From Welwitschia mirabilis (Eukaryota; Gnetophyta; Gnetopsida; Welwitschiales): a stretch of DNA of 50,107 nt. Below the pieces are notes generated by a model. That model did not search any database. It worked only from the letters and a program-made list of their open reading frames with translations, and was not told the DNA's origin. Positions 11,871-21,745 of this stretch are shown piece after piece. Location of the stretch: contig JBOZIK010000001.1 of NCBI GenBank assembly GCA_051453625.1, positions 235,755,406-235,805,512 of the forward strand. The letters run 5' to 3'. A program made the position numbers and the translations under genes. Within the stretch, counting starts at the first letter, position 1. Each line of letters starts with the position of its first letter.

Positions 11871-11999
11871 ATGGCTTTCTCCTTCCGAGTTTCTGCCACA
11901 TCTTCAACAGGATGCGCTTCGATTGTTGATTTGACTCGTCTTTTGGCGATTTCAATATTTTCATCGAAAGAGTTAGCGCTAAGCAAGGTCGAACAATGA
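11871..11999 (+). CDS. Small open frame, 42 aa, hydroxylated/hydrophobic start
   Basis: ATG at 11871 opens a 42-residue frame starting MAFSFRVSATSSTGC, containing LTRLLAISIFSSK and ending at TGA 11997-11999. Its Ser/Thr-rich, Arg-containing start resembles a plastid transit peptide, but it is too short to judge. The opposite strand also has a 79-codon frame over 11864-12103, so neither is secure. It may be exon sequence of the island gene or chance. Confidence 0.25.
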   Translation: MAFSFRVSATSSTGCASIVDLTRLLAISIFSSKELALSKVEQ

Positions 12000-12068
12000 T
12001 GGCGATGGTGTCCCTTTCCAAGAAGCCTTTTATTTAACCTGTACAGAGCCTCGAACTGTAAGCGCCTG

Positions 12069-12108
12069 GTAAGTATAAGATTCATAGTTTGTATAAGATT
12101 CATAGTTT
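12069..12108 (+). repeat. Splice-donor-like site with 18-bp tandem duplication
   Basis: CTGGTAAGTATAAG at about 12067 is a near-perfect plant 5' splice-site consensus. Immediately after it GTATAAGATTCATAGTTT occurs twice head to tail (12073-12090 and 12091-12108). Frames read into this donor from the left do not join in phase with the exon at 12355, so the donor is unconfirmed. Confidence 0.6.
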
Positions 12109-12295
12109 ATGGACATTGGCATTGAATCTGGATACACTTGAAACTCTTTGAAGGGCAACAGAAAAAGAGAAATACCGTACTGAAACTTCTTCAGATGACT
12201 TCAAAGCAATTTTGTATTTGAAAACACATTCAAAACGTAAATGCTATTACAGCATTTCATTTTTCATTCGCTATTGAGTTCTGAAAAATCTGGAC

Positions 12296-12355
12296 AGTAG
12301 TGTGTTCGTATTTCATGTGCAGACATTAGCAGTGTGTCCGTATTTCATGTGCAGA
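12296..12355 (+). repeat. 28-bp direct repeat duplicating a 3' splice acceptor
   Basis: A 28-bp unit at 12296-12323 recurs at 12328-12355 with two differences (period 32). Each copy contains GTATTTCATGTGCAG, a plausible plant acceptor. Using the second copy opens the stop-free terminal exon candidate. Using the first in the same frame meets TAG almost at once. Confidence 0.75.
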
Positions 12356-12503
12356 GACTATAGTAAAGACAGACGACGTGTCGACAATCGAGAGTATGGT
12401 CGGTGATCAGAATCTCCCCTCGCGGGAGTCAATGAGCAAAGCAAGAAAACGCCAAAAGATGATCAAAGAAAATCAAGGGAGGAAACGAAACCGCCAAGAT
12501 TGA
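12355..12503 (+). CDS. Candidate terminal exon with basic C-terminal tail
   Basis: After the acceptor ending at 12354, a frame entered with two bases completing a split codon runs stop-free to TGA at 12501-12503. It reads TIVKTDDVSTIESMVGDQN, then LPSRESMSKARKRQKMIKEN and a Lys/Arg-rich end. The acidic-to-basic change and KARKRQK cluster resemble the C-terminal tails of nuclear or nucleolar RNA-processing proteins, but I cannot name a family. Codon usage and CpG content match the exon at 11523. ATG at 12396 could also start a 35-residue peptide. The preceding exon is not identified. Confidence 0.45.
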
Positions 12504-12630
12504 GAGGTTGGAAATAGAGAATATTCATTGGATGCCAGTGCTTGAAACTAAGATAAAAGTAAGCGTCATAATATAGGCTGGGAAAGTCGCTTTTCCCTGC
12601 ATGATAGGATGAAGAGAAGATGCTAGACTT

Positions 12631-12713
12631 AGGTGGCTGTCTATGCCACCTGGTAAGCCGGTTAGCCTTTAGATACAAAGTATGTGGCTAGTTTTGCCAC
12701 TTGGCCAACTAAT
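12631..12713 (+). repeat. Two GC-rich hairpins near a CTAA-T end (Helitron-like 3' terminus?)
   Basis: Hairpin 1: AGGTGGC (12631-12637), 7-base loop, GCCACCT (12645-12651). Hairpin 2: GTGGC (12684-12688), 7-base loop, GCCAC (12696-12700). The flanks are related, so it looks like a duplicated stem-loop. Hairpin 2 is followed eight bases later by CTAA (12709-12712) and then T. Helitrons end in a short GC-rich hairpin just before CTRR and insert between A and T. No 5' TC end or Rep/helicase was found. The site also coincides with the drop back to AT-rich LINE DNA. Confidence 0.4.
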
Positions 12714-12749
12714 CAAAGGTAAAAGAAAATGCATATTGGCGTAGATGTA

Positions 12750-14390
12750 ATGAAGAAACATACTATTTTAGAGATATTCTTTTAGGTTCAAGGTTAAGGA
12801 AGAAAACTTAGCTCATTACAAGGAGTTTCTCATGTGCTATGTGAAAGGTGTCTATATTTTAAAGAGATTTTTGAAACTTCTGGGTATTCCTTTTGGCATT
12901 GAAGTTTTTGAGCATTAGCTATGGTAGCAGGTTTCAAAGAGGGTTTATAAATAGGCTTTCAAAAGGATAACTTTTATTGGTAGAATCCGACTTTGTAAAA
13001 GGATTCTCTCTTCTTACCATGTCTATTACTTTTCTTGTTTGGCTTCACCTTGTGCTAAAGTAAACAATTGTTTAAGAGAATTCATTTGAAGCTTTTAATA
13101 ACAAAAGCATGGGTTTTGAGTTGCTTAGGATATATGTTGGAGACCAAGGAAAATGTGTAGCTTAGGAATCCCTTCCCTATTTCTTGAAGGAAAAGCTATT
13201 ATTACAAAGTGGATTATTAGAACCTTTGAGGGCGATAAACCCTAAAAGGTTATCATTTGCAACTTCATTACTAATGATCTTCTAAAAAGTTTATCATCTT
13301 AGAAAGAAGTAAGCTTTGCCAATGGTGTCTCCTCTTAAGCTGCTTTTTTCTCTAAACATTACCTTATTTACATGCTATTTGAGACACTTGGGGATCCATT
13401 AAGAGATTGCTTGCTGCACCTCCTAAAATCATCAATAATAAGGCTTTCATTAGCCCCTCTATGGCAAACATTCTAAATCAGCATCTTAGTAAAGGAGCAG
13501 CATTTAGTGTAGCTCCAAGAGGCTAATTCAAATCAATGATGTCTGTTCTTTTATTAAGAGTGATCCTTCTTGCTAAACTTTATTCAAGAAAGATAGAAAT
13601 AATCTTCCTTCATCATTCTTTTGAAGTTAAAACATGCTTAGATTTCATCTTTAACAAAAGATAGACATAGTTGTGCTTAGTGAGGAAGAAGCGCTATAGA
13701 GTTGGCCCATTAATATTCCTTTCCACAATTACAAAAGGAAGGATAGGTACACAATCAATGTACTAGTTAATCAGAAATTTTGTAAGCTAACCTTTTTAAG
13801 AATATCGACTTCTCCATTAAAACTTTCCTATAAGTTGCTTCTAAAAGATGCAAAATCCAAATAACAATTACAATAACCTCTTTCCTTTGGTGTCTTGTTT
13901 ATTGAGGTCATTCTCTTAAATCCTATTTAATGTAGTTAGGCATTTGACAACTTCTCTACCCATAATGCAAAATTAACGAATCCTTCGATCATAGCGTTTC
14001 TCATTGTAAGGATGCTACATCTGCTTGGGATTGGCTTTGCAAATACTTTGGTTGGAGACATGTTTGCTTTATGCTTGGTCTTTTTGGTATTGATTACATT
14101 TCTTCAAATAGGATCGATATACTATAGGATGTCACAAAGAGTCTTTCTTTGTTTGAATTATGAAAGATTTTTAATGACAGTGTTTCTTCGTATGACTGTC
14201 ATGATGTTGTTCTCCCTTTTAAAAAAATCTTTATAGTCTCTTTTCATCTTTTTTCAATCTTATACTAAGGACAAGTATCATCGACTCCCTTCAAACCATG
14301 AACAGTAGCTCCTCTTTATGAAATTTGGGATTGGCCTTTCCTATATGAGATTTTAAGCTTTTAATACAATTTTGTTTTTAACCAAAAAAT
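12750..14390 (+). mobile_element. LINE retrotransposon relic 2 (RT thumb to zf-RVT C-terminus)
   Basis: Plus-strand frames give the C-terminal third of a plant LINE ORF2: LLGIPFGIEVFE near 12877, QVSKRVYK and FKRITFIGRIRLCKRILSS from about 12930-13010, SLGIPSLFLEGKAIITKWI near 13160, and a zf-RVT-like end with CKDATSAWDWLCKYFGWRH near 14008-14060 and FMLGLFGIDYIS after it. Stops at former Trp/Gln/Arg codons and frameshifts are common. Relic 1 also carries the C-terminal region, so these are two insertions of related elements in the same orientation rather than one split copy. The RT catalytic core is absent. Confidence 0.8.
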
Positions 14391-14408
14391 ATTTTAGATC
14401 TTTTTAAA

Positions 14409-14652
14409 NNNNNNNNNNNNNNNNNNNNNNNNNNNNNNNNNNNNNNNNNNNNNNNNNNNNNNNNNNNNNNNNNNNNNNNNNNNNNNNNNNNNNNNNNNNN
14501 NNNNNNNNNNNNNNNNNNNNNNNNNNNNNNNNNNNNNNNNNNNNNNNNNNNNNNNNNNNNNNNNNNNNNNNNNNNNNNNNNNNNNNNNNNNNNNNNNNNN
14601 NNNNNNNNNNNNNNNNNNNNNNNNNNNNNNNNNNNNNNNNNNNNNNNNNNNN
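14409..14652. other. Assembly gap (244 N)
   Basis: Unknown sequence, located where the LINE 3' end would be expected. No duplicated flank is visible. Confidence 0.99.
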
Positions 14653-16456
14653 TTTTGTAAACCTTCATATGCTTTCTATTATGTTTTTATGTATTTTGGT
14701 CCAGGGATCCTGGAAATGCTAGGGATGGTTGACAATTTCATGAGCCTATCCCAATTGCACCAACTATCGTGAATCATATTCCTACTACATATCATCATGT
14801 ATTTAAGCGCCAAGCCCTATTCATGTGTAGATTAATTTCATTAATGTTTTCTTATTCCTATTTAGGATTGCAAACAGAAACATCATATCTAAATCTTGGT
14901 TGATGCCTTCAAGGACCCACTATTAAGGCATCCACCAGTTTGTCATACCTTTTCCTCTATGATTTTATTAGGGCCTTTAATTTTTTGTGGATTTGTGAGC
15001 AATGCCTCTTAACAAAAATTACAATAAAAGTGAAACCAATCCACAATTGTATTTGGGAAAAAACAAAAATTGTCTTGTTTCACTGTAAGTTTGTGAAAAC
15101 ATCGTCAATTACAATCTTATGTAATGAACAAAATTTTTTTAACACTTAATCTCGAGTGCCCAAACCATGTGTTCTTTAGGATTGAATCTATAGCTCCACA
15201 TGAAAGAAAGACTAACCAACATTTCTCTTTATTTGATGCATCTTTCTACTCATTCATTTGTATATTGTACTTTGAACAAAATTTAGAGTTGTGTAAAATT
15301 TCCAACTCTTGGCAAATTTTGATATAGTCATTTAGCTTATAAACCTTTTTTTCCTTTTATAGAGATGATCTCTTGTTGAAATTTAAGACGTAGTACAAAC
15401 TTTCAAGCATTCAGTAGAAAAGACATTTGACTTTAGATTTTCTTTTTCTTTATCATTTCATTACTTTATGTTTTCCTTTAAAAATCTTTAGAGGTGAAAA
15501 TTCTAATGTGATTGAATTTAAAGAAGTGGATATAGACATTAGAAAGTTAATAAACATCACAAACGCAAACTTTTTTGATACATGTATAATTCAAAAAAAA
15601 TAAAGAAAAGTTGTAAAAGATACATGTAAACCGAAAATCTTAAACAAAACACAATTGTGATTTGAATCAATCCTTTATTGTAACTTTAATGAATGCTTTG
15701 ATTTATATCAATCCTTTCATCATATTTATTTACATGAAAAAAATAAATATATAATTAAAAAATAGTAGAAATATAATATTTATGTCATATCATTAAGATT
15801 TCATGAGATCTTCATAACTATACTTTTTGTGATCAGTCTTTCTTGTACTATGTTTATGTAAACACTAAAATAGAAATCCTTCAATTCCATTCACAAAATA
15901 AAATGAGGATTAAATTTAAAGTTGCTTTAAAGTAAAGCAAAAAATCATTTGTTATGATAATTTGTTATATAGAAATTATCAAAATGTACTATTAGAAGCT
16001 TATGAAAAATTTAAAAACGATTGATGTCATATCATTTAAATATCATGCAAAATTTACAAAAGATGCTATATTGTATCAAAGATCGCACAAGTAGAACATC
16101 ATACATCATTAAAATCATTGAAGAAAAGGGTGAAGAAGAATCATATTAAAGAAAGTTCAAGAAAGTAATAGAGAAGAGTCACGTTGAAGAAAATTCAAGC
16201 AAGCAAGTAATTAATGTAACCCCATTTGATTTATAATGTTTTAAGATAATGTAGGCTTTAGGATCATTAATTTATTTATTTTGGTAATCAAAAAAGCTAA
16301 TTACTAATTGAAGTCAATATAGAGATTTGTGACTCCCTCAATTTGTACTATTATTAAAGTGTGTAATTTATGATAATAAATAAATTTCTTTAAATACTTT
16401 TTTTTAAAAGCTTACAAAATAAACAAATGATGATTGATAGATAGAGAACATATGTT
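14653..16456. other. Unassigned AT-rich DNA
   Basis: No domain recognised. The open frames at 14940-15149 and 15124-15327 have no family resemblance. Near 15660-15720 a short phrase around AATCAATCCTTT recurs, suggesting old local duplication. A Copia element begins at the right edge. Confidence 0.55.
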
Positions 16457-17071
16457 TGTTACAAAATCAAAGAAAGCATAGTATGGAGGCTAGCTTAGAT
16501 TAACCAGTTGTGAAATGGAAGCATGAATGTTGAACACCAAAAAGAGTAATAAAAATAATATGCATCAAGTGGGAAAAGGGATAAAACACACTGAGATTTA
16601 ACATGATTTAATAATGTGCGTACCTCCAGGGAAAGGGAATTTGCCTTTCTTATTATAGAATAAAAAGTAAAAAGAAGAGGAACTACAAATCGACTTTACT
16701 ATATAGTAGTAGCATCCTAATCCATAAGTAGTTCTCTTTCTTATCCAAAGCGTGCATACCCCTAAATAAGCCCACAATGCTTGTGATGAGACACAATTGA
16801 ATGTGTTGTGATATTTTAAACAATGATACATAAGGATCTTCATAGGGCCATTTTTATAGTCTTGAAGTTAGGGTTAAATAAGAAAAATCCTAAAATAAGC
16901 ATGATTTGCCATTTATTATTTTAAGATCATGCTTATCTTAGGTATGTTAATTTAGAATAGAAAATGACATTTTAGTCTTAAAAATAAAGAAGACATGATT
17001 GATAGAATAAAACAAATAAGTCAAATAAGGAAAAAGATGAAAAAGCTAATTTAAGGCTCATATTTCAATAA
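16457..17071 (-). repeat. Copia element 3' LTR
   Basis: Aligns by eye along its length with 21078-21740, including AACATGATTTAATAATG versus AACATGATTAGGTAATG, the GGGAAAGGGAATTTGCC region, and the shared end GGCTCATATTTCAATAAT. On the minus strand it starts TATTGAAATATGAGCC (ancestral TGTTG), right after a purine-rich tract at 17072-17086 (AAGTTGGAGA on the minus strand) that is the plus-strand priming site. The 81-codon minus frame at 16598-16843 is a chance frame in the LTR. Confidence 0.85.
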
Positions 17072-17089
17072 TCTCCAACTTAAGGCAAA

Positions 17090-18670
17090 ATAGCCATTTG
17101 TATTTTTAGAAATAAATCATTAAATCTTATGTGCTTTGCTACCTTGGATAAAGTTGCCAAAAGTTTAGGAACCATCTTAACTTCTCTAATTGAAGTAGCA
17201 TTATAAATATATTTGCTTCTTTTATCATAGTATGAAATTTCCATACATTAACACATCCTTTCCTAATCTATCATCACATAAAAGTGATACTTCACTTGAA
17301 TGTGATTTGATACCTTGTTAAAAGATAGATTATAACCTATGAGTATGAAAATCTAATTATCACTAATAGTTGACATGTTTTCTTAATGTCTTCTCAATTT
17401 GCCCATTAGAATCTTTAGCCAAATCACTTATTTACATGTTATTGGAGCAATAGTGTATCCTACTTTCATAGTTAAAAGGACTACCATTGAGTGTAGCTTT
17501 GATTTACATAAAACATATTGTTTTTCCATTTTAAATATTTGAACTATTGTTGACTTCCTTTTGTCAATATCACATACTAAATATAAATCATAATCACTTG
17601 CAATAATCTTCTCATCTTTGCTGTAGTAGATTCATAATCCTAAAGTTCCCTTCAAATGTCTGATAATTCATTGAAATGGTTCCTAATGGTTCTTACTAGG
17701 ATTGTTAATAAATGTACTAAAAATATCTATAGCATGAGCAATATTATATCTTGTTCCTACCATTGCATACATTAAACTGCCAAATATGTTGGAGTATGAT
17801 ACCTAACACATGTTCTTCTTTTTCTTCCTAGTTTTTAAAATTTACAAAAAGGATAGTTTGAAATGAATTCTAATATGAATTTTAATAGGTTTTTCATCTT
17901 GTATTTTAAATCTCTTAAGAACCTTCTTTATGTATCATTTTTTAGATAATTACATCTTTCCATTATCATTCTTGAGACAACCACATTGTTCGATTCTTCT
18001 TATCTTAAGTGATGTTCATGTTAGAGACCTACTTGATTTTACTCAAGTCCTTCATGTCAAACATTGATGATAAGAGTACATTAAGCTCCTTTATATCTAT
18101 TCTTTTCTTCCCTCTAATGGTTATATCATTGGCATATAGGATAAAACGTATAAGTTTATAATGTTTACACTTCTTACAATATAATAGGAACCTATAGAAC
18201 TTCTTTGAAAACCAATATTACACATGAAAGAATTAAACCTCTTATACTATTGCCTTAAACTTTACTTCAATCTATACAAGGACTTCTTAAATTTGTAAAC
18301 AATATGTTCTTTATCTTTTATCACAAACACTTTTGGTTGTTTCATGTAGATTGATTTTGTAATCTAGCTGAAGATGTTCTTACATCCATCTACTCTAGCT
18401 TAAGATCATTTATGATAGCTAAGACCAAAATAACATAGATTGATGCTAAGTCTTAGATCGAAGTAAACAAATCCAAGAAGTTTTCCCTTTTTTTTTTGGA
18501 GATAACTCCTAGCAAGTAATCTTAGTTTGCACCAATGAATAAACCTTGATGTAGCATGCTTTATCTTAAATAACCATCTATAGTATATGAATGTCTTTCT
18601 TTTTAAAGCTATTACCAGCTTCCAAGTTTGAGTCTTTATGAGATGTTGCATCCCTTGTTTCATAACTATA
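17090..18670 (-). pseudogene. Copia reverse transcriptase and RNase H (broken)
   Basis: Read on the minus strand from 18663 down: HLIKTQTWKLV, WLFKIKHATSRFIH, a degenerate YKARLVAR block, and the catalytic region as LYANDITIRGKK (expected L.YVDDM, so the first catalytic Asp is Asn). These are followed by MFDMKDLSK and MWLSQE, hallmark Ty1/Copia RT-connection motifs near 18000-18130. Further down come EEEHVLGIILQHIWQ and NVCNGRNKI (for the conserved SLMYAM.CTRPDI) near 17760-17830. RNase H continues to about 17100 but is hard to read. Several stops and frameshifts interrupt it. Confidence 0.8.
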
Positions 18671-18869
18671 TGTCACTTAACCTTTAGGTAGTCTTCAATG
18701 CCTTTTAATAAGACATTAATTCATTTAATCTAGTAAATAATGACATGAATGCATGATCATCATCATACTTAGTTATTGAAATATCTTTGTTTAATCTTGA
18801 AGATCTTTGGAGCTTTACCTAAAGCTAACTATGCACCACCCAGATTTCTCTATTAATAGACTCCTATTA

Positions 18870-19900
18870 CTAAGCCTCTTTTTTATTATCATTGTTATCT
18901 TTACTTCCAATATGTTTTATCTTTATGGATACTTCCTCTTTAGATTGACCCATCTTAATCCCATATTTGTTTTTATTTTGAAGGAGAAATGATTCATTGA
19001 AGATGGCATTGACCTTTCTTATAGTGTTTTCAAAGTCTATATCTCTTGATGTCATTTACATATCTAAGAAAGATGCACTTCTTGAATTTTAGATCAATCT
19101 TGCTTATATGAACATTTGAAAGATGTACATATATTAGACATTCAAATGTCTTGGATACTCATATTTTCTTAGTGATCCAATGCACACCTCATTTGGAGTC
19201 TTGCCATTTATAGCAAGTGACAGTATTTTATCCACTAAGTAGCATGAAGTGTTAACCACATTTATCTAGAAGGCTTTATGTAAATCATTAAAATTCATCA
19301 GGCTTTTAACACATTCTAAGATTCTATTATTCATTATTTCCATGATGACATTCTGATATGAAGTACTTGAACTATAAGATATCTCTTGATTTCATTCAAC
19401 TTGTAGTGTGATTGGATCTTCTTAAAGATGTCCTCTCCATCATAATTTATTTGGAGATACTTGATATTATTTTCAATACTCTTCTTTGCCTAGACCTTAA
19501 GTTCTTAAGCTTTTAAAAATCATCAAACATTTATTATGAGAAAATACCTATATCTTTCTTGATTTATTATCATCATAAGTGATGAATTACTATGCATCTC
19601 TTAAAGATGATTCAGGATAAGGGCCTAAGACATCATTATGCACTGAATCTTAGATATTTTTACTTCTTTCTGTGATGAGAAAAATTTACTCTACATTATT
19701 TACTATATATGCAATGCTTATAGAAATCATATTCTATTTTCTACAACTATAGAAGAAGCCTTTTCTATAGTAGTTTCTTCTACCCAACCTCACTAATGTG
19801 TCCAATACATGTGTTTCATAACATTTATATAGCAACATCATCAACCACAGTTTTTGTATTTCCTATAATAATATCTCATAAAAACTTGTAGATACTTTCT
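18870..19900 (-). pseudogene. Copia integrase (broken)
   Basis: Minus-strand reading gives SLAINGKTPNEVCIG near 19210, the conserved block of Copia integrases (K.P.E.W.G), then MTSRDIDFENTIRKVNAIF and NESFLLQ at 18990-19055, the usual (V).SRDV.F.E end of the integrase domain. The core around 19400-19500 is recognisable only in pieces. The zinc-binding and DDE residues cannot all be placed. Confidence 0.7.
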
Positions 19901-20129
19901 TCCTTTTTGGTCTTTATCACTGTGCGATAACCTTAAATAACTTTTAACGTTTGGTTATCTCTCCATCCAAAACTCAAAGAGAGAAGAGATTCCTCCTTAT
20001 ATTTGGTGCATGCTTCACATTTATGAGATTTATAACAACTTTTTTAAGAGTCTTGATTTTAGTTGTTATGACATCAATAATTTTGGCTTCATCTTTTGCT
20101 CCCATCAAAAGATATCCTCCATTATTTTC

Positions 20130-21065
20130 TTAGTTTATGTGAAATAAAGAACTATAAGAACTAATGTGCCATGAAACTCCCAAATCAAGAATTACATCCT
20201 CTAGTAAATTTTGTGGATGCAATCAAATCTTTAGACTTTTTACTATTGACATTAGTGGCCTTATCACTGTGACAAATAGATGTCTCTTCTTCTGTCTTTC
20301 GTATTCTATATTCCTTTATGAAATCCTCTTTTTGTGGAGATAGTGGGATTCCATCATCTTATTGTTACCATTCTAGATTTGGATTTTGATCTAGATGTTT
20401 TCTTATTAGGAGCTCTTTCATGGTACTTTCTTTAGCCACACTGAGCTTTCACAAGTTAATTTTGCATTAGTAGACTTTATTCATCCTTATCATGAGAGTG
20501 TTATTTTTGATATCTTTAATTATATAGTATCTTGTATATCGAGAAATGACATATTGAGAAGTTTTTAGAATGGTAAAAGAGATTTGAGAAGATTAAGAGC
20601 TTGATTCTCCTCTTGAATTTACACCTCAACACTTGACATATGACAAACTAGCTTATTTAGAACATTTAGATAGCTTATTATAAATGTGAATTCCTTTATC
20701 TTGAACTTATAGGATTCTAACTTCAAGTACAACTTGTTTGTTAAGAACTTAATCATGCACAAGATTTTCATCTTTATCTATAGTTTATAAATAGAAATTT
20801 TCCTCACCACATTGAATAGAACTTCTTCTACAAGATTTAATCTAATGGTACTTTTATCCCTTAGATTCAAATTCTTGCAATTTTCATTAGACATGTTAAA
20901 ATGCTTCTTAGCTTTCCTTTATAATACCTTATGTAGCCCTTGTTAAATAAGCAAGTCTATTACCTTAATCAATCATAAACTAAATTCGATTTGATCATTG
21001 AACTTCTTCACTTCAAATTTTACATTTGGCACCTTAGAGGAATAGTGCCTTACATAACTACCCAT
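20130..21065 (-). pseudogene. Copia gag and protease (broken)
   Basis: Minus-strand reading from ATG at 21065: gag UBN2-type blocks FSL.LIKVIDLLI and GLHKVL, then STIRLNL.EEVLFNVV, FLTNKLYLK and LNVLNKLVCHMSSVEV. A degenerate CCHC knuckle lies near 20430. Protease follows with LEDVILDLGVSWH near 20190 (expected W.LDSGAS.H, active-site D kept), then VKHAPNIRRNLFSL near 20000. The order and motifs are those of Ty1/Copia. Stops occur in each part. Confidence 0.8.
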
Positions 21066-21069
21066 TTAC

Positions 21070-21077
21070 ATACCAAT
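21070..21077 (-). other. Copia primer-binding-site relic
   Basis: On the minus strand TTGGTATG directly follows the LTR end. Most plant Copia elements use initiator-Met tRNA with the site TGGTATCAGAGC, so the first six bases match and the rest has drifted. Confidence 0.6.
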
Positions 21078-21740
21078 TATTATTAAAAAAAACAAAGGCA
21101 TATTATGGTATAAAAGCGAGAATAGATTAATCAATTATTAAAAGAGAGGAGGAAAAATTACTAAATGTAGAACACAAGAAGAACCAAAATAAAAATAATG
21201 TCCAACAAGGAGGAAAAGAAATGAGACAAATCAATATTTAACATGATTAGGTAATGCATCCACTTCCCAAGGAAAGTGGATTGACATTTCTTATTGTAGA
21301 AGAGAGATAAAAAAAAAAAAAATGAGAGATTACAACTGAGCTTTACAATACAATAACAATGTCCTAGTCCATTAGTAGCCACTTTTCCATGCTTAAAGCA
21401 CTCACCATTCTAAACAAGCCAATAATGATTATTCTTTTACATAACTAAATGTGTTTTAATGTTCTGAACTTTGATACATATGGTTCTTCTGGTGACCACC
21501 TTTATGCTTATGATTAAGGTTGAATATGTACAACTCTAAAATAATCATGCTTTATCATTTATTATTTCGAATTCATGCTTATCTTGATGTGTTAATTTAG
21601 GGTAGAAAATAACATATCAACCCTTAAAATAGATAAGAGATGATTGATAAATAACTTAAGATGAGGCTAGATGGAGAAAAAATAAATAAGCTAAATAATA
21701 AAAAAGATGAAAGAGCAAATGGAAGGCTCATATTTCAATA
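21078..21740 (-). repeat. Copia element 5' LTR
   Basis: Partner of 16457-17071, slightly longer because of small indels such as an A-run near 21310. It ends at CAATA 21736-21740. The 73-codon minus frame at 21161-21382 is a chance frame in the LTR. Confidence 0.85.
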
Positions 21741-21745
21741 ATGCT

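Larger units (their letters stand above)
10895..12713 (+). other. CpG-rich gene-like island (gene, pseudogene or captured gene fragment)
   Basis: Between two AT-rich LINE relics lies about 1.8 kb with clearly higher GC and many intact CpG sites (for example TCGTCGCCG, CTCGTACGGG, GCGACCCC). It contains paired telo-box motifs, one clean 120-bp exon candidate, a terminal exon candidate with a basic tail, short tandem duplications and two hairpins near the right edge. I do not recognise the encoded protein. It may be a real but fragmentary host gene, a retained pseudogene, or gene pieces carried by a transposon such as a Helitron. No continuous gene model could be built: upstream exon phases do not join cleanly, and a 10-N gap (11401-11410) interrupts it. 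Confidence 0.6.
16457..21740 (-). mobile_element. Complete but degenerate Copia LTR retrotransposon
   Basis: Two related LTRs (16457-17071 and ~21078-21740) enclose, read on the minus strand, gag, protease, integrase, RT and RNase H in Ty1/Copia order. The element begins with TGTT and ends with CAATA (from CAACA) on the plus strand. Outside it are ATGTT (16452-16456) and ATGCT (21741-21745), a 4/5-matching 5-bp target-site duplication. A TGGTAT primer-binding relic lies just inside the right LTR and a polypurine tract just inside the left LTR. Every coding part has stops, so it is an old insertion. Confidence 0.9.

Noticed and set aside
11864-12103. 79-codon minus-strand frame with Arg/Lys-rich sequence
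   Set aside because: Overlaps plus-strand splice-like signals in the gene-like island; no family recognised and its start lies in an 18-bp tandem duplication. Not supported over the plus-strand reading, though neither is proven.
12463-12678. 71-codon minus-strand frame
   Set aside because: Runs through the two hairpins and opposite the better-supported terminal exon; no resemblance to a known protein.
7979-14390. A single LINE split by the gene-like island
   Set aside because: Both flanking pieces contain ORF2 C-terminal sequence and their order is not contiguous, so they are two separate LINE relics.
16598-16843. 81-codon minus-strand frame and its counterpart at 21161-21382
   Set aside because: Both fall in the two LTRs of the same Copia element and are not conserved as protein (frames and lengths differ); chance frames.
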